This document shows, one piece after another, positions 1 to 8,483 of a stretch of 47,864 nucleotides of DNA. The position numbers and the translations under genes are program-made. How positions within the stretch are numbered: position 1 is the stretch's first letter; each line of letters begins with the position of its first letter. Under the pieces are notes generated by a model. The model worked only from the letters and a program-made list of their open reading frames with translations, was not told the origin of the DNA and searched no databases. The DNA is from Phycisphaerae bacterium (GTDB lineage Bacteria; Planctomycetota; Phycisphaerae; JAAYCJ01), in NCBI GenBank assembly GCA_012729815.1, contig JAAYCJ010000269.1, positions 1 through 47,864 on the forward strand, given 5' to 3'.

Positions 1-1980
1 GGCCTCGCCGTCGAGGCCGGCCTTCCCTTCCGCCGCCAGCCATTCGGCGAACCGCTGATCGTAGAGGTCCCTGACATAAGGCCACTCGTCCCACCAGTAC
101 GTGAGGTTGTCTTCGTTATCGACGCAGATCGAAAACAGCGTCGGATCGTCCTTCCACGCCAGTTGCGTATACGGGTTGACGTGAGTCAGCAGACTGCGGG
201 TGTAGGCCTTCCAGTTGGCCATCGCCGAATCGAGGACGGGGATCAGCGCCTTAAGATCGTGATGAACGCTGGCAGGCGCTTCCGGGATGATGCCCTGCCC
301 AATCGCCCGATCGGAAAACAGGTCGATGCTGACGTAGATGCCCTGCTGTTTCAGGCAGTAGAGCAGGTAGTCGAGCTTGTCGAGCTCGACCGGATTCAGC
401 GTGCAAACCGCATCGCTGAAGCTGCCGATCCCGCAGTCGAAATGATGGAACCGGATCGTGTTGTACCCCATGCGGGCGGCATTCTGAGCCAGGCGCTCGC
501 AGGCCGCCCTGTCCTGGAAGTTGGCTGAGAAACACAGGTTTGCCCCACAGAACCGCACGGGCGTCTCGGGAGCGTCGGCGAAGGCGAAACGGCCGTCCGC
601 CGTGGCGATGACGCGGCCGAATTTGCCGGCCGGTGTGTGGTTCATGTGCGAAAAATCCATGATGCTGTCGGGCTGAACGGACAGATCGTAGACGTAGGGC
701 GTCCAGGTCTCGCCTTCGACGGTGTAGACCGGGTTGGGCACGAACAACCGCGGCACCGCCTCGCCGCCGGAGATTCCGGCGACCATCCAGACCGCGTTGC
801 CGGTCGTCTCGAGCGTCAGTTGGGCGATGGGTTTGTTCTCGACGGCGAACCGGGCCAGGTACAGCCCGATGTAGCACGAGCCGTTGGTGGCGGTCCAGAC
901 CACGTCGCCGTTCTCGGTGGGCAGCACGTTCCACCAGTTGCTCACGTCGCGGTCGAATTCCACAGCGATGGTCTGCCGGCTGCCGTCGGCGTAGTCCACC
1001 TGAACGTGACCGACCGTGGCGTATCCTTTCGGCGCCCAGGCGATCGCGTGCAGGAAATAGAGGTATGCGAACGTCTTGTTCGCGACGGGAATGGTTGCCG
1101 ATTTCAGGAAGTCTCCTCGCTCGGGTCCGGAGAAGATGAGGCACGACTTGCCGTCGTTGGCGGTTGGGTCGATGACATCGAACAAGACGCCGCCGAAACG
1201 TTTTGGCCCCACCGGCAGCATCCGGATGTCGTTGTTCGGACCCTGGTCAGTCCAGCCGCCCTTCCCGTCGGCCGGCTCCTCGTCGGCGAAACCCATATTC
1301 GCCTGGCGGCGGATGTCAATCGGCTCGGTATGGTACGGCTGAAGCTCGATGTCCAGATCGATGGCGCTTTGCGTGAGAACGCCGCTGGCCGGCGAGAACG
1401 ACAGGCGGATCGTGTACCATTGATAGAGTTCGCCGTACTTGCGCGGGTCCTGGATGATGATGCCATTGCCGTTTCGGATCACCAGTTGGCCGGATTCGGT
1501 GGGAATGGTCAGCGTCTGTGCCGAAGCGGCCTGGTAGAGGAACTCCTCGCCGTACGTCTGCGGCAGCGCGATCGTCTTGCCGTCGCATTCCACCGACTTG
1601 CCCTGGTAGAGCTTGACCGGCAGGGTCACCACGAACGCCAGTTGACTGGTCTGGACGCCCGAAACGCTCGCTACTTCGACGTGGTAGTGGAGTTTGTTCG
1701 GCCCGGCGGCGCTGATCGTCTGAGCGAAGTCGAACCCGGCGAACGAGCCGGTCAGCGACCAGCGGTCGGCGGCTGCGGCTGGTTCGCCCTTGGTCGTTAC
1801 CGCCCCCAGCACCTGGCGCGAGAGGGCCCAGTCCTTACCGTAGTGGTCCACGCCCATTTCGATCCCGGCGGCGGTATTCATCCAGCCGGTCGGTTCGATG
1901 GACACGCCCTCGATGAACTGCGGAACCTGGGCTGATACCGTTCCCGCCCACAGCAGACCGATCAGTGCGCATCTGAGCAT
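1..1980 (-). CDS. Secreted glycoside hydrolase, GH5/cellulase-like (3' end cut by window edge)
   Basis: An open frame of 660 codons runs from an ATG at 1980 to the left edge without a stop, so the C-terminus is missing. Residues 1-17 form a signal peptide (MLRCALIGLLWAGTVSA followed by Q), so the product is probably exported. The first two thirds are beta-rich and match nothing I can name. The last part carries a TIM-barrel glycosidase pattern: GYNTIRFHHFD, then a segment ending in VDNEDNL. The Asn-Glu pair (Glu623) sits where clan GH-A enzymes have their acid/base NE. The second catalytic Glu would lie beyond the edge. Planctomycete cellulase-superfamily proteins carry a similar KDDP...NE segment. 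The gene starts 10 bases after the stop of the GntR/LacI-type regulator, so the two are probably cotranscribed. Substrate unknown. Confidence 0.8.
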   Translation of the reverse strand, partial: MLRCALIGLLWAGTVSAQVPQFIEGVSIEPTGWMNTAAGIEMGVDHYGKDWALSRQVLGAVTTKGEPAAAADRWSLTGSFAGFDFAQTISAAGPNKLHYHVEVASVSGVQTSQLAFVVTLPVKLYQGKSVECDGKTIALPQTYGEEFLYQAASAQTLTIPTESGQLVIRNGNGIIIQDPRKYGELYQWYTIRLSFSPASGVLTQSAIDLDIELQPYHTEPIDIRRQANMGFADEEPADGKGGWTDQGPNNDIRMLPVGPKRFGGVLFDVIDPTANDGKSCLIFSGPERGDFLKSATIPVANKTFAYLYFLHAIAWAPKGYATVGHVQVDYADGSRQTIAVEFDRDVSNWWNVLPTENGDVVWTATNGSCYIGLYLARFAVENKPIAQLTLETTGNAVWMVAGISGGEAVPRLFVPNPVYTVEGETWTPYVYDLSVQPDSIMDFSHMNHTPAGKFGRVIATADGRFAFADAPETPVRFCGANLCFSANFQDRAACERLAQNAARMGYNTIRFHHFDCGIGSFSDAVCTLNPVELDKLDYLLYCLKQQGIYVSIDLFSDRAIGQGIIPEAPASVHHDLKALIPVLDSAMANWKAYTRSLLTHVNPYTQLAWKDDPTLFSICVDNEDNLTYWWDEWPYVRDLYDQRFAEWLAAEGKAGLDGEA

Positions 1981-1990
1981 GCAGCGACTC

Positions 1991-3139
1991 CTACAAGGGG
2001 GTTGCGACGGCCGGCGAGGCGGCCCGTATGATCTTCGAGGCGCGCAGCTTCGGCGGCGCTCCGCAGGATTCGCGGATGACCAGTTCGCAGGGCAGAAACT
2101 CCTGCCGCTCGCCGGTCAGCGTTCCGTTGATCTTTTTGAAGAGGATGGCCACGTCCATGGCCGCCTCGTCGGGCAGCGGCGTGCGGACGGTGGTCAGCGG
2201 CGGATTCAGTTCGGCGGCGAAGTACAGATCGTCAAAGCCGACGACCGCCAAATCGGCTGGGACGCTCAAGCCCATCGACTGGACCTCCTCGATGACGTTC
2301 CGGGCCACCGAATCGTGGATGCACACCACAGCCGATGGGGACGGCGACTGGGCCAGCAGCTCGCGGACCTCGCGGCGGCCCTGGTCTTCGACCGGGCCAA
2401 CTTCGATCTGGCGGATATAGCCATCGGGCATGTCGAGGTTCTGCCGCTTCATTTCCTCGCAGAACCCGGAGAACCGCTGATCGGCTGAGAACACCTCCGG
2501 CAGGCCGCGGATATAGGCGATCCGCCGATGGCCCAGCCCGGCCAGGTGCCGAACGATCTCACGGGTGGCGGCGAAACCGTTGCTCGATACGAAGCTGTAC
2601 CGGCAGAGGCTTTCGCCGGAAATGGGCGAGGCGATCAGGACAAAAGGTATACCCTTATCTTCGAGCGTCTGGACGACCTGGAGATTGAAGTCGGTGAAGC
2701 CGGGCAGTTGGATGGGCGAAAAGATGACCCCGCCGACCCGCTGTTCGATGATCCGCTGAAGATGGGCCTGGGTTTTTTCGCGGCTGCTCTCGTGATTGCA
2801 GACGATCAGCGAGTAGCCCTGCTCGTGGACCCGGGCTTCGATTTCGTGGACGACCTGGCCGAAATTGTCCCACCCGCCAGGCTGGCAGGCGACGATGGCT
2901 GCCAGTAACTTGTTGTCACTGCGCGGCTTAATGCTCTGAACAAACGTCCCGGCCCCCCGTCGGCGAGCCAGGATCCCCTCCTGGACGAGCAGGGCAATTC
3001 CCTCGCGGACGGTGGCCCGGCTCATGCCGTACTGCTGGACCATCTGACTTTCGGTGGGGAGCTGATCGCCCACGTCGATATCGCCCTTTTCGATCTGCTC
3101 CAGGATCAGCGACCGAAGCCGACATCGTTTATACGTCAT
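1991..3139 (-). CDS. GntR-type winged-helix regulator with LacI-like sugar-sensing domain
   Basis: Residues 5-70 are a GntR winged helix (QLPTESQMVQQYGMSRATVR, then GAGTFV in the wing). From about residue 75 the protein is a periplasmic-binding-protein-like LacI/GalR sensor (LLAAIVACQPGG, GVIFSP, AVVGFDDLYFAAELNPPLTTV). This is the architecture of Bacillus AraR: a GntR DNA-binding domain joined to a LacI effector domain. At 382 residues it is full length. It probably represses the downstream glycosidase, and perhaps the divergent UroD/aldolase pair, until a sugar binds. A dyad centred on GTATAC lies in its own promoter, which suggests autoregulation. The effector cannot be read from sequence. 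Confidence 0.93.
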   Translation of the reverse strand: MTYKRCRLRSLILEQIEKGDIDVGDQLPTESQMVQQYGMSRATVREGIALLVQEGILARRRGAGTFVQSIKPRSDNKLLAAIVACQPGGWDNFGQVVHEIEARVHEQGYSLIVCNHESSREKTQAHLQRIIEQRVGGVIFSPIQLPGFTDFNLQVVQTLEDKGIPFVLIASPISGESLCRYSFVSSNGFAATREIVRHLAGLGHRRIAYIRGLPEVFSADQRFSGFCEEMKRQNLDMPDGYIRQIEVGPVEDQGRREVRELLAQSPSPSAVVCIHDSVARNVIEEVQSMGLSVPADLAVVGFDDLYFAAELNPPLTTVRTPLPDEAAMDVAILFKKINGTLTGERQEFLPCELVIRESCGAPPKLRASKIIRAASPAVATPL

Positions 3140-3162
3140 ATCCCTTGTCCATAAATACCACT

Positions 3163-3191
3163 ATTACAACACTAAAGAGTATACCTTTTAA
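3163..3191 (-). promoter_or_regulatory. Promoter of the GntR/LacI-type regulator with overlapping dyad
   Basis: On the minus strand a -35-like TTAAAA (3186-3191) is followed by 17 bases and TGTAAT (3163-3168, 5 of 6 consensus). A partial dyad AAAGAGTATACCTTTT (3174-3189; symmetric in 12 of 16 positions, centre GTATAC) fills the spacer and touches the -35 box. That is a normal place for a repressor operator. Binding is inferred. Confidence 0.45.
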
Positions 3192-3317
3192 CTGAATTTC
3201 GGTCAATGGTTTTCTTAGCCGCTAGCGCCTGCGGCTTGCGTTTGGCGGGTTTGGGATATAGGCTGTCTTTTCACGGCAGGTCGGGCCTGTCGCGGAACCT
3301 AGTTCGAGGTCATGAGC

Positions 3318-4391
3318 ATGTGGACCGATCTGGAGTGTTTCCGGGCCACCGTCGAGCATCGGCGGCCGGGGCGGATTCTCTACTATGCCTGGTGCGTTCC
3401 CGACTTGCGCCGCCGGGTGGCCGAGGGGATCGGGACCGACGACATTGCCGGTCATTACGGGATGTTTAGTCCGGTGGGCATCGCCATCAGACGCCCTGAG
3501 GGCGCATCGCCGCCGGATTACTCGGCGTACTGGAGGGATGAAGACCTGCCCGAAGGCACGGCGATCAACGAGGTCGGGGTGGCGTTGAAGCCGAGCGGGT
3601 TCTACCATTTCGAGGGTTACGTCTCGCCGCTGCGGAACGCGACGAGTCTGGCTGCGATCGAGAACTACCCGCTGGAGGATCAGCGGGCGTGGACCGGCTC
3701 GCACATGGCCCATGAGGTGCGTCAGGCCCATGCCGACGGCAGGGTGGTCAATAGTTGGGTCGGGCACATGTACGAGACGGCGTGGCAGATCCGCGGCTAC
3801 GAGCCGTTCCTGATGGACATGGTGGAGCGGCCGTCGTGGGCGGAGTGTCTGCTGGATCGGCTGGCCGAGCAGAATATGATCCGGGCGGTCGCAGCCACGC
3901 GGGCGGGCGTCGACTGGCTCCACTGCGGCGACGACGTGGCCAACCAGAAGGCCCTGATGTTCTCACCCGACCTGTGGCGGTCGATGATGCTGTCGCGGTG
4001 GCGCAAGGTCTGGCAGACCTGCAAGGCGATTAATCCTCAGATCAAGGTCTGGTATCACAGCGACGGCAACGTTTCGGCGATCGTACCCGAACTGATCGAG
4101 GCGGGCGTCGATATTCTCAATCCGCTTCAGCCCGAGTGCGTGAACCTCGATGATCTGCACCGGCGGTTCGGCAGGCGGCTAACCTTCGACGGGACGATCG
4201 GCACGCAGACGACCATGCCGTTCGGATCGGCCGACGACGTGCGGACCCGCGTCCGCGAGGTGATCGACAAGTACGGCCGCGAAGGCGGGCTGATCGTCTC
4301 GCCGACTCACGTGCTGGAGCCTGAGGTGCCGCTGGACAATATCGACGCCTTTTTCCAGACGTGCCGCGAGTACGGCCGTCTCGACGCATAG
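3318..4391 (+). CDS. Uroporphyrinogen decarboxylase (URO-D)-fold protein
   Basis: This 357-residue protein has the URO-D/MtaA-like TIM-barrel pattern: RPGRILYYAWC near the N-terminus, HCGDDVANQKALMFSPDLWR in the middle, WYHSDGN, then GVDILNPLQPECVN and a C-terminal GGLIVSPTHVLEPEVP segment. Heme-pathway HemE is unlikely because the context is carbohydrate metabolism. Such paralogues are numerous in Planctomycetota, Verrucomicrobiota and Lentisphaerota, and many are thought to be corrinoid methyltransferases or to have unknown roles. The ATG at 3318 has GAGG eight bases upstream; an ATG at 3312 is also in frame but sits too close to that site. The aldolase follows after 26 bases, probably in one operon. 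Substrate unknown. Confidence 0.88.
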   Translation: MWTDLECFRATVEHRRPGRILYYAWCVPDLRRRVAEGIGTDDIAGHYGMFSPVGIAIRRPEGASPPDYSAYWRDEDLPEGTAINEVGVALKPSGFYHFEGYVSPLRNATSLAAIENYPLEDQRAWTGSHMAHEVRQAHADGRVVNSWVGHMYETAWQIRGYEPFLMDMVERPSWAECLLDRLAEQNMIRAVAATRAGVDWLHCGDDVANQKALMFSPDLWRSMMLSRWRKVWQTCKAINPQIKVWYHSDGNVSAIVPELIEAGVDILNPLQPECVNLDDLHRRFGRRLTFDGTIGTQTTMPFGSADDVRTRVREVIDKYGREGGLIVSPTHVLEPEVPLDNIDAFFQTCREYGRLDA

Positions 4392-4417
4392 CTTCACATA
4401 TTTCACGGAGAGTCACC

Positions 4418-5338
4418 ATGCACAACATTCCTCTGACCACGATCATGCGGGCCGCTTACGAGTTGCACATTCCGGTGCCCGCGTTCAACATTCCGCACCT
4501 GCCGATGGTTCAGCCGATCGTCGAGGCAATCCGCTCATGCGGCAGTTTCGCCCTGGTCGAGGTGGCGTTGCTCGAGACGACCAAGTTTCAGGCCAGGAGC
4601 TTCGCCGCGGTGGCGGAACTGTTCAACCAACACGCCGACCGCGGGTATGTGCGGCTGCACCAGGACCATGTGCCGGTGATCGACGAGGACCACCAGCGGG
4701 TCGATTGGGCGCGCTGCGTGCGCGAGGCGCTGGATCTGGGATTCGATTCGGTGATGGTGGACGGTTCGCGGTTGCCGTTCGAGGAAAACGTTGACGTGGC
4801 CCGGCAGGTGGCCCAGATGGCGCACGCGAAGGGGGCCGCATCGGAGGCGGAATTGGGCGCGGTGCTCGGCCACGAGAGCGGGCCGATCCCGCCGTATGAC
4901 GAGCTGTTCGAGTCCGGTCGCGGGTTCACGCGGGTGGATGAGGCGCAGCGGTTCGTCGAGGAGAGCCATATCGACTGGCTTTCGGTGGCGATCGGCAACA
5001 TTCACGGGGCGATCACCGGGGCGGCCAAGGATCAGAAGAAGGTCGAGGCGCGGCTGAACATCGAGCACCTGCGCCGGCTTTCGGAGGCGACGCGGATTCC
5101 GCTGGTGCTTCACGGCGGATCGGGCATCCGGCATGAGTCGGTGTTGCGGGCGATCGAGAACGGGATCACCAAGATCAACGTCGGCACCGCGCTTCGCCAG
5201 ACGTACGAGAAGACGCTCAAGGACACCCGCGACCCGTCAGCCGCCCAGCAGGCGGTGGCTGACGACGTCCGCGAAATGCTGATCAACTACTTCCGGATTG
5301 AAAACAGCGCCGCGAGACTGGCTGAGAGGATCGCCTAA
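4418..5338 (+). CDS. Class II fructose-bisphosphate/ketose-bisphosphate aldolase
   Basis: This is a zinc-dependent class II aldolase of 306 residues, the usual size. It has the N-terminal PVPAFNI motif, LHQDHVP (the Asp and His of the active site), SEAELG (a metal-site Glu), AIGNIHGA and LHGGSG (zinc-binding His), and KINVGTALR near the C-terminus (phosphate-binding loop). Family members cleave fructose-1,6-bisphosphate, tagatose-1,6-bisphosphate or related ketose phosphates; the exact substrate is not readable here. The ATG at 4418 is preceded by GGAGAG at 4407-4412. An earlier in-frame start lies inside the preceding gene and is less likely. Clustering with the UroD-like gene and the divergent regulator/glycosidase pair suggests sugar catabolism rather than core glycolysis. 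Confidence 0.93.
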   Translation: MHNIPLTTIMRAAYELHIPVPAFNIPHLPMVQPIVEAIRSCGSFALVEVALLETTKFQARSFAAVAELFNQHADRGYVRLHQDHVPVIDEDHQRVDWARCVREALDLGFDSVMVDGSRLPFEENVDVARQVAQMAHAKGAASEAELGAVLGHESGPIPPYDELFESGRGFTRVDEAQRFVEESHIDWLSVAIGNIHGAITGAAKDQKKVEARLNIEHLRRLSEATRIPLVLHGGSGIRHESVLRAIENGITKINVGTALRQTYEKTLKDTRDPSAAQQAVADDVREMLINYFRIENSAARLAERIA

Positions 5339-5455
5339 CCGGGCCGCTGCTTGGTCCGATTGCGTTCTTTGGCTGATGATTTGCCTTGACGTGCCGCGGT
5401 GTTTGTGTCAGATTGGCGTTGACGTTCGGCTGGATACGGGAAAGCGAGGTGTGAG

Positions 5456-6196
5456 GTGGGGAAGCATCGGCTTGATTTGGTGTCCGGCGCGATTGTCTTT
5501 TCAGTCTTCTGCATGCCGTTTCTGCCTGGCTGCGGAAATGCGCGGCACGATCCGGGGGTGACGGCCGATCCGCCGCCGGAGGTGCTCTCGCCCCCGGTTG
5601 CCGAGCCTGACGCGGAGGAGGACGCGTACCGGGAGTTTCTCGCGCGGCTGGGCGCTGAGCGGTTTCGGCAGGAGCATCCTGAGATCATCGAGCAGCTCGA
5701 TGGCGAGGAGCCCAACGGGCGGATCACCGCGTTGCACGTGATCGCCGCCGGCGGCGATGTGGACGCCATTCCGTTGATTGTGCCGCTGGTTTTCGAGGAC
5801 GGCGACCGGGTCGTTCGCATCACCGCCGCCTATGCGCTGCAGAAGATGGTGGTCGATCACGAGTTGAATCGCCGCGACCCGAACCATCTCGATCGCGTGG
5901 TGATCCTGTCTGCCGGACCCGACGACCTGGACCTTAAGCCGATGGCATGGCTCGTCCGCCGTCTGCTCGATGCGCCGGACGACGGCAACACCCGCGCCTA
6001 CGCGGCGACGATGGCCGGCCACCTCGGTCTCCAGCAGTTTCGCCCGCAGCTTCGCAGCCTGCTCGAAAGCCCCCATGCCTCCGTCGCCCGAATCGCTGCG
6101 GAGGCTCTGAAAATGCTCGACGCCGCACCACAAACCCAACCGACCCAGCCGCAGGTTCACCCGCCATCCGAACTCGACGGAACTCGCGAACGGTGA
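5456..6196 (+). CDS. HEAT-repeat lipoprotein
   Basis: The frame opens with GTG at 5456 after a purine-rich stretch (GAGGTGTGAG). Residues 8-27 form a lipoprotein signal peptide ending in the lipobox LPGC, so the mature protein is probably tethered to a membrane at that Cys. After an acidic, proline-rich linker, residues 80-230 contain HEAT-like helical repeats (ITALHVIAAGGDVDAIPLIV, VVRITAAYALQKMV, ARIAAEALKML), a scaffold for protein contacts. At 246 residues the partner and role are unknown. The next gene starts 22 bases downstream, so the two probably form one transcript. GTG is chosen because the next ATG would remove the signal peptide. Confidence 0.78.
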   Translation: MGKHRLDLVSGAIVFSVFCMPFLPGCGNARHDPGVTADPPPEVLSPPVAEPDAEEDAYREFLARLGAERFRQEHPEIIEQLDGEEPNGRITALHVIAAGGDVDAIPLIVPLVFEDGDRVVRITAAYALQKMVVDHELNRRDPNHLDRVVILSAGPDDLDLKPMAWLVRRLLDAPDDGNTRAYAATMAGHLGLQQFRPQLRSLLESPHASVARIAAEALKMLDAAPQTQPTQPQVHPPSELDGTRER

Positions 6197-6218
6197 GGCC
6201 GTTTTTGGAGGCACCGAA

Positions 6219-6758
6219 ATGAATGCATATCATATCACGGCTGTTGTGATCCTTGCGATTGTGGCGCTGCTTGCTGTGGTGGTTGTCAAGCGGAGAGCGA
6301 CAACGCCCGACTACAGCGATCCAAACGTGCTGCTGGCCGCATTGGCCGATGAGGCGGTCAGGATCGCCGCCGATCGCGGCGTCACTCTCGATTATTCCCC
6401 CGACTCCGTCGAGCAAGTCGAGTCGCTGCTGGCCGACCTGCACCAACGGCGAGTTGACGGCCGGCTGAGTGATGACGAACTTGGACTTCTCGCCCATCAA
6501 TTCGGCGCTTATATCGGCGAGGTCCTGCGCCGCACCTACGGCGGATACTGGGCCGAAGACCACGAGGTGGCGGGGCCGAAGACCTTCCCGATCCATTGGA
6601 GGAAGCAGGGCGAGTCGTTTCCCGTCGGCTGGTGCGGCAAGCGGATGCTGTACGGAGAAGAGGACAACGTCTGGCATAAGTTTCAAATGGCCACCTCCGA
6701 CGACTTTCTCAGCGGCGCGTACTGGCCGCAAGGCGATGCGAACCCTCCGTCCGATTAG
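6219..6758 (+). CDS. Membrane-anchored protein of unknown function
   Basis: A GGAGG at 6207-6211 sits seven bases before the ATG. Residues 5-24 are a single hydrophobic helix followed by KRR, so the C-terminal 150 residues should face the cytoplasm unless the anchor is cleaved. The soluble part has a conserved-looking core: an Asp/Ser-rich start (YSPDSVEQVESLLADLH), then QFGAYIGEVLRRTYGGYW and a Trp-rich C-terminus. The FGAYIGEVL..GGYW stretch resembles a recurring bacterial domain of unknown function found near immunity-like proteins, but I cannot assign it firmly. It is likely cotranscribed with the HEAT lipoprotein upstream. Confidence 0.72.
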   Translation: MNAYHITAVVILAIVALLAVVVVKRRATTPDYSDPNVLLAALADEAVRIAADRGVTLDYSPDSVEQVESLLADLHQRRVDGRLSDDELGLLAHQFGAYIGEVLRRTYGGYWAEDHEVAGPKTFPIHWRKQGESFPVGWCGKRMLYGEEDNVWHKFQMATSDDFLSGAYWPQGDANPPSD

Positions 6759-6852
6759 CTACTCGCCACGACAAACCACAAGTGACTCTGCTGTCGTGCG
6801 ACAGGACATGGTGTGAAGATGCCAGAATATCGGCACAGGCAGAGGCGGCCTC

Positions 6853-6881
6853 TTCACCGTCCGGTCTTGCGGCCGTATAAT
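6853..6881 (+). promoter_or_regulatory. Sigma-70 promoter of the radical SAM gene
   Basis: TTCACC at 6853-6858 (4 of 6), a spacer of exactly 17 bases, then a perfect TATAAT at 6876-6881. Transcription would begin near 6888, 31 bases before the chosen ATG at 6919. An ATG at 6880 overlaps the -10 box and so cannot be the start. A short perfect dyad CTGTCG-TG-CGACAG lies 49 bases upstream of the -35 box (6791-6804). Confidence 0.6.
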
Positions 6882-6918
6882 GGTTGGCGCACGCCGACGA
6901 GGTGATTGCGAGGTTTCC

Positions 6919-8388
6919 ATGCTGACGCTGGTTAATACCAACCGGATGCTTCCGCCGATCGCGCCGATTGCTTTGGATTACATCGCCGGGCACATTCGGC
7001 GCGAGGGGCTGGAGGTTGAGATTCTCGATTTGAACATGGCGGGCGATCCGCGGGCCGCCCTTTCGGACTATTTTGCCAAGGCGCAGCCGGAGCTGGTGGG
7101 TTTGTCGTTTCGCAACTCGGATGATTGCTTCTGGCCGAGCGCGCAGTGGTTCGCTCCGGGCCTGGCCGAGACGGTGCGGACCATTCGGACGCTGACCGAT
7201 GCGCCGGTGGTGTTGGGCGGCGTGGGTTTTTCCATCTTCGCTGAGCCGATCATGGCGATGAGCGGGGCCGATTTCGGCATTCACGGCGACGGCGAAGAGG
7301 CGCTGGTGGCATTGGTCCGCGAGTTGCGAAACGGGCGGCGGTTCGATCGGGTTCCCGGATTGATCTGGCGAGGTGCCAGGCAAGGGGAATCGCGGCTGGC
7401 GGATGGCGGCGCAGCGCAGCCGTCGTTTCACCGCAACCCGCCCGCTTGGCCGCGGGAACTGGTCCTGCCCACCAGCCGGAGCGAAGTTGACAACCGCTAC
7501 TACTACGAAAACGGCGGTCAGCTTGGGTTTGAGACGAAGCGCGGCTGCGATCGGAGCTGCGCGTACTGTGCCGATCCGCTGGCCAAGGGTCGGTTTGGCC
7601 GGCTGCGCCGGCCCGCGGAGGTCGCCGATGAGTTACAAACCCTTGCTGTCCAAGGGTTTGACGTATTGCACACGTGCGATTGCGAGTTCAATGTGCCCGG
7701 CGACCACGCGGCGGCGGTCTGCGACGAGTTGATCGGCCGCGGGTTGGGCGAGCGGGTTCGCTGGTACGCGTACCTGGCTGTGGTGCCGTTCGGTCCCGAT
7801 TTAGCGGCGAAGATGGCCAGGGCCGGGTGCGTGGGGATCAACTTTACCGTCGACTCGGTGAACGATGCGATGCTGGCCCGCTACCGTCAGCCGCACCGCC
7901 GCGAGGACATCATCCGCGCGGTGGCGCTGTGCCGCGAGCATGGCATCCGCTGCATGTTCGACCTGCTGCTGGGCGGGCCGGATGAGACGCCGGAGACCGC
8001 GGCTGAGACGATCGACCTGATCCAGCGGATCGGGCCGGACTGCGCCGGGGCGTCGCTGGGCGTGCGGCTGTATCCGGGCACGCCGATCGCCCAGCGGGTT
8101 CTGGCGGAGGCGGCGCCCGAGACCAACCCCGGCATCCGCCGCAAGTACGAGGGGCCCATCGACTTATTCCAGCCGACGTTCTACATCTCGCCGCAGTTGG
8201 GTCCGCAGCCCGCCCAATTGGTTCGCGACCTTATTGCCGGCGATCAACGGTTCTTCGAACCGGCCCTGGAGGCGAACGAGACGGGTCACGACCACAACTA
8301 CAACGACAACCGGGAACTGACCGACGCGATCCGCAACGGGGCCCGCGGGGCCTACTGGGACATTCTTCGGCAACTTCGCAGCGTTTGA
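6919..8388 (+). CDS. B12-binding-domain radical SAM protein
   Basis: This 489-residue protein has two domains. Residues 1-130 are a cobalamin-binding-type Rossmann fold (NRMLPPIAPIALDYIAGHI, PELVGLSFRNSD, APVVLGGVGFS, GDGEEAL). From about residue 195 it is a radical SAM barrel with the cluster motif CDRSCAYC (Cys210, Cys214, Cys217; CX3CX2C), then GINFTVDSVNDAMLARY and a C-terminal region typical of B12-radical SAM enzymes. The family includes methyltransferases, methylthiotransferases and ring-forming enzymes, so the reaction is not predictable. The ATG at 6919 has GCGAGG five bases upstream and agrees with the promoter. No partner biosynthetic genes flank it; the next gene is an ABC transporter with its own possible promoter. 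Confidence 0.88.
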   Translation: MLTLVNTNRMLPPIAPIALDYIAGHIRREGLEVEILDLNMAGDPRAALSDYFAKAQPELVGLSFRNSDDCFWPSAQWFAPGLAETVRTIRTLTDAPVVLGGVGFSIFAEPIMAMSGADFGIHGDGEEALVALVRELRNGRRFDRVPGLIWRGARQGESRLADGGAAQPSFHRNPPAWPRELVLPTSRSEVDNRYYYENGGQLGFETKRGCDRSCAYCADPLAKGRFGRLRRPAEVADELQTLAVQGFDVLHTCDCEFNVPGDHAAAVCDELIGRGLGERVRWYAYLAVVPFGPDLAAKMARAGCVGINFTVDSVNDAMLARYRQPHRREDIIRAVALCREHGIRCMFDLLLGGPDETPETAAETIDLIQRIGPDCAGASLGVRLYPGTPIAQRVLAEAAPETNPGIRRKYEGPIDLFQPTFYISPQLGPQPAQLVRDLIAGDQRFFEPALEANETGHDHNYNDNRELTDAIRNGARGAYWDILRQLRSV

Positions 8389-8444
8389 GCAGCGTTCGGC
8401 CCGCTGCGCCTATGATTAGCTGTATCCTCGCCCGGCTGCGGGAG

Positions 8445-8473
8445 TTGCGAACCGGCGGGGCGTCGGGTAAAGT
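8445..8473 (+). promoter_or_regulatory. Possible promoter of the ABC transporter pair
   Basis: TTGCGA (8445-8450) and TAAAGT (8468-8473) are separated by 17 bases; each matches consensus at 4 of 6 positions. The ATG of the ATPase is only 10 bases past the -10 box, so a transcript from here would be nearly leaderless. Read-through from the radical SAM gene is the alternative. Confidence 0.35.
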
Positions 8474-8483
8474 GGTGGGCGCC

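Noticed and set aside
5386-5414. Promoter candidate TTGACG with 17-base spacer and CAGATT before the HEAT lipoprotein
   Set aside because: The -35 is good but the -10 matches only 3 of 6 positions, too weak to list as a feature.
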